DNA from: Patiria pectinifera
Taxonomy: Eukaryota; Echinodermata; Asteroidea; Valvatida; Asterinidae
DNA length: 64,000 nt
Direction: 5' to 3'
NCBI GenBank assembly: GCA_029964075.1
Contig: CM057130.1
Span: 6,138,001 to 6,202,000 of the forward strand
The number at the start of each line of letters is the position of its first letter. Position 1 is the stretch's first letter. Of the stretch, positions 11,646-23,090 are shown piece by piece. A model generated the notes under the pieces. That model had not been told where the DNA came from. It ran no database searches and worked only from the letters and a program-made list of their open reading frames with translations. Both the position numbers and the translations under genes were made by a program.

Positions 11646-12555
11646 TTGTAACATACCTGTACAGTACGCGTTCATGCAAACACATGTGAGATGAGCAAAT
11701 AGGCCTGTATTGTTGAAAAACCGCATATTTGTTTTAAAAAAAAAGTCAAGTGAGTATTCAGAGCAAACAAAGTTCGTATGCTACTTAATTAATTTTTTTT
11801 TTAATTAACAAATTAACAAGTTAAAAATTGTAACAAGTGAAGACAACCACTTTCAACCAGCATACATGTACACTTACATGTATATGCATGCCAACTTGAA
11901 AATGGTTAAATAGCATATATTGCATGCAAGGAAAACAGGGACATTAAGCGTATGGACGTACCGAGTTATCCTCATAAATGGCAATTGCACCCACAGGCCA
12001 GGCTTTTCATGGGCATCGGGCCAAGCCGTCCAATCCCGGAGACGAGCTCAGACTCAGAAGGTTGATAGGCAAAAAATATGATAGTTTGGTTTGGATTCCG
12101 TCGATAATATCCCAAGGCTATACAGGGTTTGTGTCAAGCCAGCAGTGAGATTTGGACACTCTGGAGCGAAACTAATTGATACGGATGGACACATTGACGA
12201 AGGGGTGGAGCGAGAAATCCGAGAGGCATCGTTGGACCTACCATCGCTTTGCCCCTAGGAAGCCTCCCGTGGGCTGTGGGATGGATCAACCTGTTTTTCT
12301 CAAGTTTCCTCGTTCAGATCAGTTCAGTCTCGGTCATTTATTACGAGGGCATGAATTTAGCAACCCACTCATGATTCTCCTGAATGTGCAGTATCCTCTT
12401 AAAGAGACCTCTTTGCAGCCTGTGGTCACACATTCAATTCAAAAGGAACAGAAGCAGAATGCTAACGGGGATTACATACTATGGCTTCTGCCGTTCACGT
12501 GTCTTACACTGAGCCATTCCCCCTTTCTTGAAAAACTTTGTAGGTAAAATTCATC
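11646..12555. other. noncoding, GC-richer part at 11950-12420
   Basis: No gene recognised. The section 11950-12420 has higher GC and CpG and contains a 123-codon frame (12176-12547) without a known domain or splice signals. It may be regulatory or an unrecognised exon, but nothing in the sequence decides this. Confidence 0.3.
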
Positions 12556-12652
12556 CGGGGCAGATCCAGAAACTTTTGCAGGGGGAGAAGAGGGGAGGGG
12601 GGAAGGGGGGACGTGTTTTGACTTCCGACCCCTCCCCTCTGGATCGGTGCCT
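12556..12652. mobile_element. GGATCC-type G-rich MITE, short copy
   Basis: GGGGCAGATCCAGA at 12557-12570 faces TCTGGATCGGTGCC at 12638-12651, an imperfect 14-bp inverted repeat around a G-rich core. The ends resemble those of 37309-37548 and the cluster at 40575-40920. It is a short internally deleted relative. Confidence 0.55.
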
Positions 12653-12736
12653 GCCATCATAAATTATGTACATGTATATTACTATGCACATTTTTGACGG
12701 CAATTTTCAAATTGTCAATAATGCCTAAACACCTTT

Positions 12737-13157
12737 TTAACCACTTCACGCCGGATTTATTTTTCGCAAAAGGCAAACTTTTCCGGCCAACTTCTGATAT
12801 ACCGGTACATGAACAGCCAAATGCCACAAATAGTGATTTGCAAGAGTCATTTCAACAGTATTTGTACGATATTTCTTGCCGAAACCTCATGTTTCAAAAC
12901 TCCTGGGTGTGCACTTGGAACGAACATTGTACAACAATAGGCTGTGCAAAACGGCCAATTCAAGATCAACACATGCTCCTTCTCCACAGACTTCAGGGAC
13001 TTATACAAAAGAGACGAGGGATTAGCATGTATAGATGTCACTCCGAAGCGAGTCGAGGCAATCTTGACGTTTTAAACCATCAGCCGTGCCTGTGTACAAA
13101 CCCAGCCAGAGCATGTTATCATGTCCTCTGACGCAAACTTCAACGCAAACTGGTTAA
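12737..13157. mobile_element. TTAACC-ended element, copy 1
   Basis: The left end TTAACCACTTCACGCCGG (12737) closely matches TTAACCAGTTCGCGCCGG at 36922. The right end GCAAACTGGTTAA (13157) is its inverted partner, so TTAA flanks both sides of a 421-bp unit. A 145-codon frame covers much of it but resembles no transposase. Non-autonomous, with the superfamily open (TTAA target as in piggyBac or Kolobok). Confidence 0.6.
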
Positions 13158-13728
13158 CAAAACCCTGCTTTTTGTAAAACTCTAGATCTGTGCCAGATAA
13201 TGTGGTTTTACTTGTTTTTTTTGTTCACAAGGTATAAAAGCTGTCTTCAATTTTCTCAAGTATACCAACATTATGCATACATACATGTATACCGACAAAC
13301 ATTGAGTTGCAGCTAAGAAAAACATTGTATGCCGTATTGCGGAGTGTCTCAGCAGAAATGCCACAATAAATGTAAATTTCTATACATGTAATATGCTGTG
13401 TCAAGTATGGAGTAATGTGTCTCTATAGTCATTGGCATGGTCAAGTTGTTCTGTAACCTGACTCCAAGCGCTTCTTAGCCACAAGGATCAGAGTCCACTC
13501 TGAGACTCCTCAACATTTCATCACGAGCCAGACGAAATGTATAGTACAGCCAAAAAGGAACCATCATTATTACATTTGGAAGCCTGCAAGCGAGCATCTT
13601 TAGATGCCACTTTTCCCTGGTGTTCTTGCCCCTCCGACACTCTCACATTGTCAGACTTGGTGAGCCTGCCTCAAGCTTAAGCATTCCTGCAAAAGATTAT
13701 TGATGGGATGCAACGGCAACATTTGCTC
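13158..13728. other. noncoding, nothing recognised
   Basis: Single-copy looking sequence with moderate GC at 13440-13700. No domain or RNA gene seen. Confidence 0.45.
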
Positions 13729-14354
13729 GGCCAGACTGTCTCCATCCTTCTTCTTTGTCATATAACCCCCACAAGGCGTGCTCCATTTGTCATGAAAGCT
13801 TCGCACTAAACAAAACATTGGCTTTAAACCCACATGAAGCACCTAATAATAACACTCGGCATTAGTGAGAGACAAAAAGGTAAACCACAATGAAGTATCA
13901 GCTGGAATTACCTTGTAATCAGATTTTTGTTTTGCAAGCTAGAGATTTTTTTTCCAATTTGAGGTGGTTAGGGTGTCAAGAACAAAAGTTTAGTAATGGA
14001 TCGGGTTCTTCAAATTCCGTGGGAAATTTGTTTGACAAAGTTTGAAACACTGGGCCAGACTGTCTCCATCCTTCTTCTTTGTCATATAACCCCCACAAGG
14101 CGTGCTCCATTCGTCATGAAAGCTTCGCACTAAACAAAACATTGGCTTTAAACCCACATGAAGCACCTAATAATAACACTCGGCATTAGTGAGAGACAAA
14201 AAGGTAAACCACAATGAAGTATCAGCTGGAATTACCTTGTAATCAGATTTTTGGCAAGCTCCATACCAGAAACCGGAGACTTTTTTTTTTTGGCCTAATG
14301 GATCGGGCTCTTCAAATTCCGTGAGAAATTTGTTTGACAAAGTTTGAAACACTG
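13729..14354. repeat. tandem duplication, two ~300-bp units
   Basis: Unit 1 (13729-14052, 324 bp) and unit 2 (14053-14354, 302 bp) both start GGCCAGACTGTCTCC and both end TTTGAAACACTG. About the first 215 bp and the last 55 bp are nearly identical. The stretch between them differs: GCAAGCTAGAG... in unit 1 against GCAAGCTCCATACC... in unit 2. This indicates a recent duplication followed by local rearrangement of one core, or duplication of a polymorphic unit. No coding content. Confidence 0.93.
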
Positions 14355-14370
14355 TTTTCAATTGATAGCC

Positions 14371-14606
14371 TTTAGGGCAATTCCACGGTTACTCGCGTTA
14401 CATTTTTGATGTACTTTTGAGTATCCTTGGGCTGTAATTACCTTACTGAAAAGGTTTAATAACTGTTATCCCCAGCAGACCTAGACCTACCTAAGCACCA
14501 AAGATGACATCCAGAAAAATGTGTTATGTAAGATAAACAAGACGCACAAAATCGGTTACTAACCGTTACGAAAATGTAATGTGAGTAACCGTGGAATTGC
14601 CCTTTA
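14371..14606. mobile_element. MITE with 33-bp terminal inverted repeats
   Basis: GGGCAATTCCACGGTTACTC at 14375 is mirrored by GAGTAACCGTGGAATTGCCC ending at 14602, and the match continues inward (GTTACATTTT/AAAATGTAAT). A TTTA direct repeat stands at 14371-14374 and 14603-14606, a likely 4-bp target duplication. Total length 236 bp, non-coding. It lies 16 bp after the tandem duplication. Confidence 0.85.
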
Positions 14607-15059
14607 TGTTTTTCCCCATAGGAAACTTTGATAAAATACTGCCACACATACATGCATGTACATGTAGTTTTTGCTTCAAAATCACTGTTCTTGTTTTACA
14701 AGGGGAACTCAATCTCGTTAATGCATTGTTTAGCTATAATTACAGGGACCAATAATAATTGTTGAAAATTTCACAGCTACATGTAGGATCCTTGGCATAG
14801 TTTTTAAGATGACATAATGAGAGCGTTTTACCAAAAGGAGAGAGCCAAAAAATTAAACTTGGCATTTTCAGGAGTTCTGTTTAACACCAATGCTTTTGAA
14901 TCATTCTGCTATGATAGCATCTGTAACCATGTTTTCTGACTACCGAGGCATCCCCAATGCCTTTATTTCGAGTGTCTGTTGGTCTGCCAGTGTGTTTGGC
15001 TAACTGTCTGTGATCTACCGGTACCTCTCACCATCAGATCTGTATCTCGCTGGATGGAA
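14607..15059. other. noncoding, nothing recognised
   Basis: AT-rich single-copy looking DNA. Confidence 0.5.
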
Positions 15060-15520
15060 ATACTTTGAAACACATCAGTGGGTCGTCTGTTTGGTGTTAG
15101 CCCTTTCGCACCCGGCCTTTCCGGATGCTCGAGAGCGATGGCTGCAAAAACGCTCTCCGGAAGGAGATTAATTTTTCCCAGATCGTCTCTGATTATCCAT
15201 CCCGGCCCTGATCAGTCAATAAAAGAGCCAGTAATAATGCCAGGCATCTCGGCAGCAGCAACCCGGACGTGGCGGGACACGGCCGTTAATATCGACGTCC
15301 GATAGCGCGGACATAGCAGGGTAGCATCTCGTCTTACCCCAGCTGCATCTAGTTAACACTCCCACGCATTCAGCTTCATCAAATGGACTGTCATATTATC
15401 CAAATATTTGTCGCGGATGCAACACAATCACCCCTGGCCAGACAAAAGAGAGATATAAGAAAGAGGCGAAGCAGTCGGCTAGAGCCATTTAGCAGACAGC
15501 TTGTTCTTGGAGTTAATAAC
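15060..15520. promoter_or_regulatory. GC-rich non-repetitive island, candidate enhancer
   Basis: This stretch stands out by its GC and CpG content and absence of repeat signatures. It has homeodomain- and GATA-like words (GATTATCCATCCC, GGAGATTAATTTTTCCC, CCGTTAATATCG) and no good coding frame. Such islands in a gene desert are often conserved regulatory elements, but conservation cannot be tested here. Confidence 0.25.
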
Positions 15521-17092
15521 TACATGCATTCACATTAATAAGTCTGTTGGTCGAGAATATATTTTTTTTCCATCACAATGATTCTGCAATTTATTTATTT
15601 TATTTTTATCTATTGAGAGAATACATTTTATGCATTAAAAACAAAAAATTGTCTGCATTCCAGGTAATATCTTGCTCTGTATCTGGAGATGTACCGAACA
15701 TGCTTTAATAACTTTTAAATGCAGGAACTTTGAAAAAAAAAGCAAAAAAAAAAGCACTGAATTATTTGTGGGGGAAAGGATTTAAATCATGCAAACAGGG
15801 GTGACCCAATTAAAGAAAAACAAACAGGAGAAGAAGTGCTAGTATTTTTATCTTAACATTTTGGACTTTCTTCCAAGAAAAAAGAAATAGCTCTTTTATT
15901 TCTACGAGTTATTAGTAATCTTAAGTCAGTATCAGTTTGCATCCCAAATCTGCCGTTACCCAGTGACATTTTCTTTGGACTTTGAGGAAATTGGAACAGC
16001 GATCCCAAAGTAAAGCAATAGTGACTGAGCTCAGCAGCAATGGAGTCCTTTGAATCCTTTAGTACACAATGTAAACATTTGAAATAATGTGGGAAGGTAT
16101 AGGGTTTAAAGTAAAACTATGTAAGCTTGGAAGAAGAAAATAACTGGGGTTGGGACTATTGTGACTTCTTACATGTATTTACCTGTAAAAACGAAAGTGT
16201 CTTATCTGGTTTCTATTTTTAGTGGGCATGTTTTACTTTTTGACCATTTTCGAGTCATACTTACTTTTCATATTTTTGTTTCAACTGTTTGAAGGAAAGT
16301 CAAGAATATTTTTGCAATATATGTTATTCAAGGGGGCTTAAGAAGCTTTGTAGAAAAAAGATTGTGGAATGTATTAGTTAAAGGAAAAGTTAAGACATTA
16401 AAGATGTCATCTTTGTGACAAAATAGAATATTATTTATATCAGGCTTCCACGTAGTGAAAATAAATCAGCGTATTGTATGTTTCCTGAAAAAGTACCCGG
16501 AGGATACCATATCATTGTTGATGTTGTATAGACATCTGGGCATTTTATGGTGTCGACGTGCATTTCGTTGGTTCTCACTCAATCGAATCCTAGAAACTCA
16601 ACAGTTGTCAACACAGCAAAGCGCGTGATGCGGGCACATGCCCACGCAGGGTATGCACTGTTTGTCAACAACAAAAATAGCAGCTTAATTCGAGCAGTGT
16701 CAGATTCGTGAAGAATAATTCAACTAAATTTGAGAACTGGAGACGCTGAAAATTCCTTGAAAACAACCAAGATGACAGTAAAATTCTGTGAGCGTATCTT
16801 GCCGAGAAGAATCTACCAACGGATTTTGAGACGCTGGAAAAGAAATGCTTTCGGGTATTTTGTTGAAGTTTTAACGTTACTGTGGATGTGAGGAAAGCAG
16901 ACGATGATAATGTACATGTACAAGAAAGCGTCATGAAATTTATTTATTTGGAATCAAGTCGACTCTTGCAATATTTAGCGAGTGCAATATTCTTGTATCC
17001 CCTGAAAAAAGCGATCCAATGTGATAGCCTATCTGATGAAAGATATTTTTATGTCCCTTTTGTAAAATAAACAGATAGTTCTACATTTTATC
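15521..17092. other. noncoding, nothing recognised
   Basis: AT-rich. The segment 16530-16860 is slightly GC-richer. Frames at 16665-16934 and 16882-17070 have no domain. Confidence 0.45.
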
Positions 17093-17161
17093 TAGTCCGA
17101 GTAACTTGGACCCAACTAATCGCCTTTTTAACATTCGGACATTGTCTGGTGACTCGGACTA
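17093..17161. repeat. short inverted repeat TAGTCCGAGT
   Basis: A perfect 10-bp inverted repeat, TAGTCCGAGT (17093-17102) and ACTCGGACTA (17152-17161), encloses about 50 bp. It may be a very short MITE, but no target duplication is clear. Confidence 0.4.
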
Positions 17162-17723
17162 CATCTAATCAAAACGTCAATTATGCAACCAGAACTGAAA
17201 TGAAGAGTTGTCCTCTAAAATAAAGAACGAAATGCCTGCATATTCTGAGGCTTTTTTTTTTTTTTTTTACTTTTTCCATTTTAAGCCTTACGTCAACAAA
17301 ATAAGCAAGTCAGTTTTCAAGGCTGCCCTTGCCTTTTCTTGCCAGTAAGTGGCTCTATGCCATAGTCATGGTTCATTTGTAGTCATAATAGATCTTTCTG
17401 CTGCTGAAGACTTGATATTTTTCCAAAAGAAATTGAACAAACACGTTGAACAAAAGGTGCCAGTTTCATTGTCAATGGGACCGTTTTGCACCATTTGGAT
17501 TGGGTTGAGATGGCAGAACGCACACAATACATATCTGCGCATTATTCAGTCGAGACTTTTGAACTGTCATATGTGGTTGACTTTGCATTGACTACGTTAA
17601 GCAATGGAAAAAGTGAGGTATGTTAGTTTTAATTTCAAAATGTTACTGCATCTTTAATTTATGCATTGGTCATCACAGATTTTTGGGTTAGTGTCTTGAC
17701 ATACAGAATGGAAAGAATTAACT
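17162..17723. other. noncoding, nothing recognised
   Basis: AT-rich with a T tract at 17251-17268. An 80-codon frame at 17349-17591 has no recognisable features. Confidence 0.45.
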
Positions 17724-18007
17724 CACAGCCTAATTTCATAGCGCTGTTTAACAGTTAGCAGAAAAGTTGTGCTAACTATAGCAGAAAATCATGCTGCTGC
17801 TTTTAAAGCACTATTTCCTGGCGTGTACGTATTTGCTAGCGGTGCACACGCACATGGAGATTTCTATTGTTGCGTCATTGATTTTTACTTTTTCCTCTGG
17901 GGTTAAGTGTGCTTTTGCTGCACTTACTACCAACATTGTTCTTAAAGAGATGGAGGCTCTGTTAGCACAAAATCGGCTGTTAAGCAGCGCTATAAAATTG
18001 GGCCCTG
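17724..18007. mobile_element. MITE with AATTTCATAGCGCTG ends
   Basis: AGCCTAATTTCATAGCGCTG at the left is mirrored by CAGCGCTATAAAATTGGGCC at the right, followed inward by TTAACAG/CTGTTAA. The unit is about 284 bp with no coding signal. Target duplication is not obvious. Confidence 0.75.
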
Positions 18008-18385
18008 GTTGACTGCTGTTGTACTGGCTGTGACAGACTTGGACTTGCTTCAGGAGATGGAAGCAAAGGAAGGTGCAACTGTATGGTTTAATGGTACTTT
18101 TGTTCCCTACCTTCTACCTACATATACCCGCAAGTGTACCTACCTGCGATGACATCTATCAAAAAGATATCACTGACATATTTGCATTTAAACATTGTGC
18201 CTAATTGATTACCAAGAGCAAAATTGGCATTATGCATTTCTGTATTTTGAAGCCTGTATGTCTATCTCAGCTTCTAAAGCTTCTAAAGATTGGATCCAGA
18301 ATATGGGAAGGGTAGCAGAAGGCCAAAAACACACGTACATGTAGCAGGAAGGGCAAATCTTGATGTTTGAGGTCCCCCTACCCCC
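18008..18385. other. noncoding, nothing recognised
   Basis: Single-copy looking DNA between two inverted-repeat elements. Confidence 0.45.
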
Positions 18386-18555
18386 AAGCCTGGTTCATAC
18401 TCAGCGATGCAAATTTGTGACATCACAGAAGGTATTCAGACTGCGAATTCGCAAACGTTGAACACATTTCAACTCGAATGTGAATTTCACAGCGAATGTT
18501 TCCTGACGTCAAATTTGCTTCGCCTTCGAATTCGCATGAAGTATGAACCGACCTA
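18386..18555. mobile_element. MITE with GGTTCATACT ends
   Basis: GCCTGGTTCATACT near 18388 faces AGTATGAACCGACC ending at 18554. Inside are repeated forms of a TTCGCATT-like word in both orientations (GCGAATTCGC, CGAATGTGAATT, GAATTCGCATG). Length about 165 bp, palindromic, non-coding. Confidence 0.7.
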
Positions 18556-19325
18556 TATGCAGTTAATTACTGTGCTTGCCTAAGTGGTGTTCTGTTTCAT
18601 CCGTGTCCACCCCTGAACTTGAAAAGTACATGTACCGGTACCTGTTCTTTTGATGCATGAAAGGGGGAGTATGTCCCAAAGCTTCATTTTTTTCCTGATG
18701 TAGCCTTTCTTCATTATCTTTAAAAGAAGTAGCAATCTGTACGTTATCCTAAAGACCAGTGGTCCCAGAGGGGTCGGGAAAAGAGCTGCAAACATTTCTT
18801 TTTGCATTTTGTGCTGACTGCACTCCGGGGACTTCCCTGATGGACCCTTCATCAAATAGAGCTGAAGAGGAGAAAAAAAAGGAAAAAACAACTGAGGAAA
18901 AACGGTGGAGAAATGAGAGGAAAGAGCATCGACTATATTTCCCCCCAGGGGATGGTTTTGCATGTCTCAGTGGCGCTCGGCCGATTTGCTTTCGCAGAGA
19001 ATTGATTTTTCGGTTCGGCTGCATGGAGTGGTTAGTCAATAGCAGGGAACTTTTGCACACGAGAGATCTCCAGACATTTTTAGGGGATGCACAAACAGTC
19101 AGGTTAGCGAAAAATACCTAAGGTTGAAGGATTTCCGTCCAATTGATAGAAAAACAGGGAGAGAGTATACTAGCAAAACTATTTGTAGCTGAACTGAAAA
19201 AACAAGTACTGTGTATCATGAGCTTTGGTTTTTAGAAACTACTTGTTCATGTACATGTGTATGTACATGTACATGTACATACCGGGGTAATAGGGACCAT
19301 TAGAAATGGCGCAGGTGCAGGCACA
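18556..19325. other. noncoding, nothing recognised
   Basis: The section 18755-19120 has long overlapping frames on both strands (103, 120 and 127 codons) but purine/pyrimidine-biased composition and no domain. I read these as chance frames. Confidence 0.4.
19236..19282. repeat. ACATGT microsatellite
   Basis: Tandem GTACAT/ACATGT units (TTCATGTACATGTGTATGTAC and on), the longest local array of a word that is scattered all over the window. Confidence 0.85.
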
Positions 19326-19724
19326 CAGGGTTCTACCTTAGCTGTAGCCTGCTAGCCAAATGCAAGCCAAAATAGCGGCGGGCTAGTCAAAACCATTCCC
19401 CAGTAGCCCGTCTGGCGAGTCAAAATTATTGAGATATTAAAGTATGAAACTTTTCCGCGTAGCTGCAGATTTCCGCATTTTTTTTAAAGCCGGTCTGAGA
19501 AAAAATAATCGGATACTGATGGGGATTTGAATTTCTCATGCCGCTGTGCTGCCGATTATTGCATTGAAATCGCTAGCATATAAATTAATATAGAAAAGAA
19601 GAAAAACAAATAGCAAAGGAAAACAAAGATTCTATTGGGAACCAGTGAAAAAGTGAAAAAAAGTTAAGAGTCTGGCTCACTGGTCAGGCTGGCTAGTGAA
19701 GAAGAAAGTTAAGGGCGAACCCTG
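19326..19724. mobile_element. hAT-like non-autonomous element
   Basis: CAGGGTTCTACCTTAGCT at 19326 is mirrored by AGTTAAGGGCGAACCCTG ending at 19724, with GCTAGCC/GGCTAGT further in. CAGGG...CCCTG termini are typical of hAT transposons. The 399-bp unit is non-coding. Flanks are GGCACA and GGTACA, a possible decayed target duplication shorter than the usual 8 bp. Confidence 0.75.
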
Positions 19725-20868
19725 GGTACAGGATACGTAGCCTATGCAGCTCCAAAAAAAAAGGCTTAGTTCACCAACCCACAGTGTACATCTTAACATT
19801 TTTTATGTCATCCTCATAGTGTGCAAACAAGCAAATGGTGATTTAATAAGCAACTTTTTTTACGAGTGACATGTACGTATCCCATAGGAAAGCATTTCTA
19901 ATTTTGTGTGCCTGTACAAATTACAGTGTAATTCTGATCAAGCTATTTTTGAACATGAGGTTAAAACATACATGTACAATGTACATGTACTTTTAATGCA
20001 CAATTTTTCAGGAAAAGTTACTGAGCAACGTTGAATGTTTTTCACACACTTTAAAATTGCGGGGGCGTAATGGGACCGTTGCACAAACTGACATGTACAT
20101 TAATCTTTGATGGATTGTCGCCATTTTCTATTGATGAGGACAGATAATTATGGCACTAATGAGAGGAAAGAGTGCATTGTCCACAGCCTGGGGTCCCTTG
20201 CACCTGAAACAATGAAAATATTAGTCCATTGGAGATTTGCGCTTTGGCTGTTGTCTTATTATCCAGCCTGAATTATGTACATTTGGAAAACCAAGAGACA
20301 CAAACTAGGAAAGATTGCGCACACCGGCCGTAGCCATTTTGTAAAGGAACATCTGTTGAGGCCTTTTATGCCTGTGTGACTCTTGACAAATATATTTCCT
20401 GTTTCTGATTTGCAAAAGGGTCGTTTGAGTTTTTTTTACAATTAGCACACATTCATATGTTACATTTAGTGACATTATAAATGGAGATGTCAAAGTGAAT
20501 TTTCAGACTGATGCAAAATTGATTGTAATTTTAAATAAAAACTGTCAGAGGTTACTCATTAACATTGTTGAGGCCACTCCTAACATTTACAAGTATGTTA
20601 ATATTTCAGTCCTGAATGCTCTGGTAGACTTCTCAAAGGAAAGCGTATCAATTACAGACTTAATACTTTATTTTTCACTGGTCTTTGGATTCCGTGCATG
20701 AACAGTAGGCTAGGTGGTGCTTTTGGAATATTGTCAAGAGCCCCATGGACAGGACAAACTGCATGGCATACTAGTTCGTGCGCTTATGGCGAAAATTACA
20801 CATACTAATTTTATTCTGAATACGCACACAGCCATAGTGTCTTCCTGTGAACGTCAGGCGTAAGGTTA
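19725..20868. other. noncoding, nothing recognised
   Basis: AT-rich DNA with several TACATGTAC clusters (19970-19990). No gene or element ends identified. Confidence 0.45.
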
Positions 20869-21340
20869 CAGACCAGTAAATAAACTTCCATAGACCCCAA
20901 TGGTAAATGCTCCCACTTCAGAAATTCGGGAAAAATACTCACAACTCTCCAAGGTGTTCGAGACACACATCAAATTAAAGCTTATTTCATCATCTTTCAT
21001 TTTCTTTTCAATTTTTTTTGGGGGTGGGGGGGTCAACTGATGACTTTTAGGAGAAATTTCCATCCGAAGATGATCACCCCTGAAAATAGTCCTGAAGCCC
21101 ATCGCCATTTTGAAAAACGATGCCTACACTCCATTGCAAAATAGAGCGCTTTAAGTGCCCAAATTTCATCCAAATTGAATGGAACTACAAGCTCACATTT
21201 CACTGTGCATGGCTTCAACCCGAATTGTTTACAAACCCTCAAGTTCATGGCCCACAGCATGCCCAAATACTGAAGATTTTTAGGGCATGCAAATCGTGAT
21301 TTGGCTGGCGCGGGCAATTTCGGACTGATTTACTGGTCTG
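20869..21340. mobile_element. MITE with CAGACCAGTAAAT ends
   Basis: A perfect 13-bp inverted repeat, CAGACCAGTAAAT (20869-20881) and ATTTACTGGTCTG (21328-21340), bounds 472 bp of non-coding DNA. A CAG start and CTG end is compatible with hAT, but no 8-bp target duplication is clear. Overlapping minus-strand frames inside (80 and 94 codons) show no transposase motif. Confidence 0.65.
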
Positions 21341-21923
21341 CAGCCATAAGTAGGCCCCTTCCAGTGGTTCCCCCAACTCTCCATTGAGGGGGTGCTTGTG
21401 CATGGAGTCCAATACTACAGACTTACTTTTTTTTACATGTAGTTTATGTTCCAGTAGTCTGCACCTTTGCATTTGACTGCAATTATAGGACATTCCTGAA
21501 GCGACCGACACTCAAATGTATTCCCTCTCAGAAAGAAAAGTTTCTCCTCCCTGTCCGCTTCCTTTTCCCCGCCTATGTCCCCCCCCCCCCTTTTTAAAAA
21601 GTATACATTTGCATTGTATTTTTTCTTTTTATTTGGTTCCGTTTGGACACACAACCGCAAAAGAGTCAAGAAAATGGAGGAATCCATCCACAATCTCGGA
21701 GGAAAAAAAAGGGCCTGACCTCCCTGATTTGAAAAAAAACCTTGGTAAAAAACTATTTTAAAAATTGTACTTGATCTTACATTGCACGTTTAAAGTTGTG
21801 CTTGTTATTGGCGGGAAGAGAACTCAGTCGTACTACTCAGTCATGTTCAACATGCACGCAAGATGGTACACTGTGAGTACTATCCAAGCGATATCTTCTG
21901 ATGGTGTTCTCCAGATATGTCCA
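21341..21923. other. noncoding, nothing recognised
   Basis: Includes a C run at 21581-21590. Short frames only. Confidence 0.45.
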
Positions 21924-22129
21924 TTAACCCTAACCCTGCCAGACGCAGCACAGTGCATCAGGTGGAAAAGTCTGGTGCACTTTGATGGAAAATGCTACCA
22001 ACACCAGTGCAGAAACCGGCCACCTGATGGATCTTGCTACACTGGGCAGGCTTGTCACTTAGACAAGTGTTGTATGTTGCTGCGTGTGGCAGGGTTTCTA
22101 GCCAAAATACCCTGGAGGGTTAGGGTTAA
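21924..22129. mobile_element. piggyBac-like MITE with telomere-like ends
   Basis: TTAA plus CCCTAACCCTGCC at the left (21924) and AGGGTTAGGG plus TTAA at the right (to 22129). A subterminal 19-bp inverted repeat (AACCCTGCCAGACGCAGCA against its near-perfect reverse complement) lies close to both ends. TTAA target and CCC-starting ends fit piggyBac. At 206 bp it is non-autonomous. The apparent cysteine-rich frame running through it (to 22154) is a by-product. Confidence 0.8.
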
Positions 22130-23090
22130 TACTGACGATGATGGTTTTCATTAACACTTTTTTTCTTCACAAGTTTTGTCTTTTTCTCTGTTTGCATGTC
22201 TGTATCACTGATGTGGAAATCAACCTCTTGCTTCGTTGCATTGTTTTCCCACCAGGTAAGTAAACATACCGGTACCTCTTTTTTAAAAGAAATTCCCTAA
22301 CTTTAATAAGATTCGTAGATTTCTGAAATTACAGCCTAATGAACAGGCGCATGCATACCAGTGTTACGTACATTTTTTGAAAGGCATAGCAGGGAATGGA
22401 AAAATAACAGAATATATTTTTGCTGTAAGACCAACAGGGTGACATACATACAAATGTATGTATTCAATACCTTCATGGCAATCAACTTCTAGTTGAAGAT
22501 AGAAAATAGACCTAGGCTGTATCATGCTTCCACCATTTTAGTCATGTTTCCTGTAACCAATAACAGTACTTAATGATAATGTTTCTGCGCAAAAAGGAAC
22601 CAGACTATTTTTCCCTCCAGCCTCGCTTTGGTTACATTGATTTGAATGGGAAAAAAATCAAATGGCTGCAACATGATAATGGTCTATTACTGAAGCAAGA
22701 TTGGAGCCTGCACAACCCTCTTATACTATTGCAGTGCTTTGTGTATCCAGCCGTATGTTGTCAGTCTCACTGGGTGCAATTCTAATACAAATTGGGGGGG
22801 GGGGGGCGGAAGGTTTGCATTATTGTTAATATATTGTTAATGATTGCACCCTGTATACATCTGCATGTTTGAATCAAAATGTTTAAGTTGTCAAGACTGA
22901 GATGTGGTTATTAGAAAGTGCATTGGAAATTGGTTCAGTGACTTTGATTGCGTTTAGTGCTCAAGCCCTGACAGTAACGCAATACTCTTTGTACTACACA
23001 CGACAGGTTGACATCAACAGAGTATAATTACCGTTCGCCAAGAACAGGATTAAAGTTTACACAAAAAATCTGAAGTGTAATTATATGTCA
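22130..23090. other. noncoding, poly-G tract at 22794
   Basis: No gene. A run of 13 G (22794-22806) follows an open frame of 70 codons without features. A CCACCAG/GTAAG splice-like junction at 22251-22260 has no coding support on either side. Confidence 0.4.

Noticed and set aside
12694..13131. 145-codon frame, the longest in the window.
   Set aside because: It largely coincides with the TTAACC-ended element and resembles no transposase. The second copy of the element does not keep it.
18580..19121. Overlapping long frames (103-127 codons) on both strands.
   Set aside because: Purine/pyrimidine-biased DNA yields long frames by chance. No domain, codon pattern or splice site supports any of them.
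21765..22154. 129-codon frame with a cysteine-rich middle, like a secreted small protein.
   Set aside because: The cysteine-rich part lies almost exactly inside a 206-bp inverted-repeat element with TTAA ends. There is no signal peptide at the start and no splice support.
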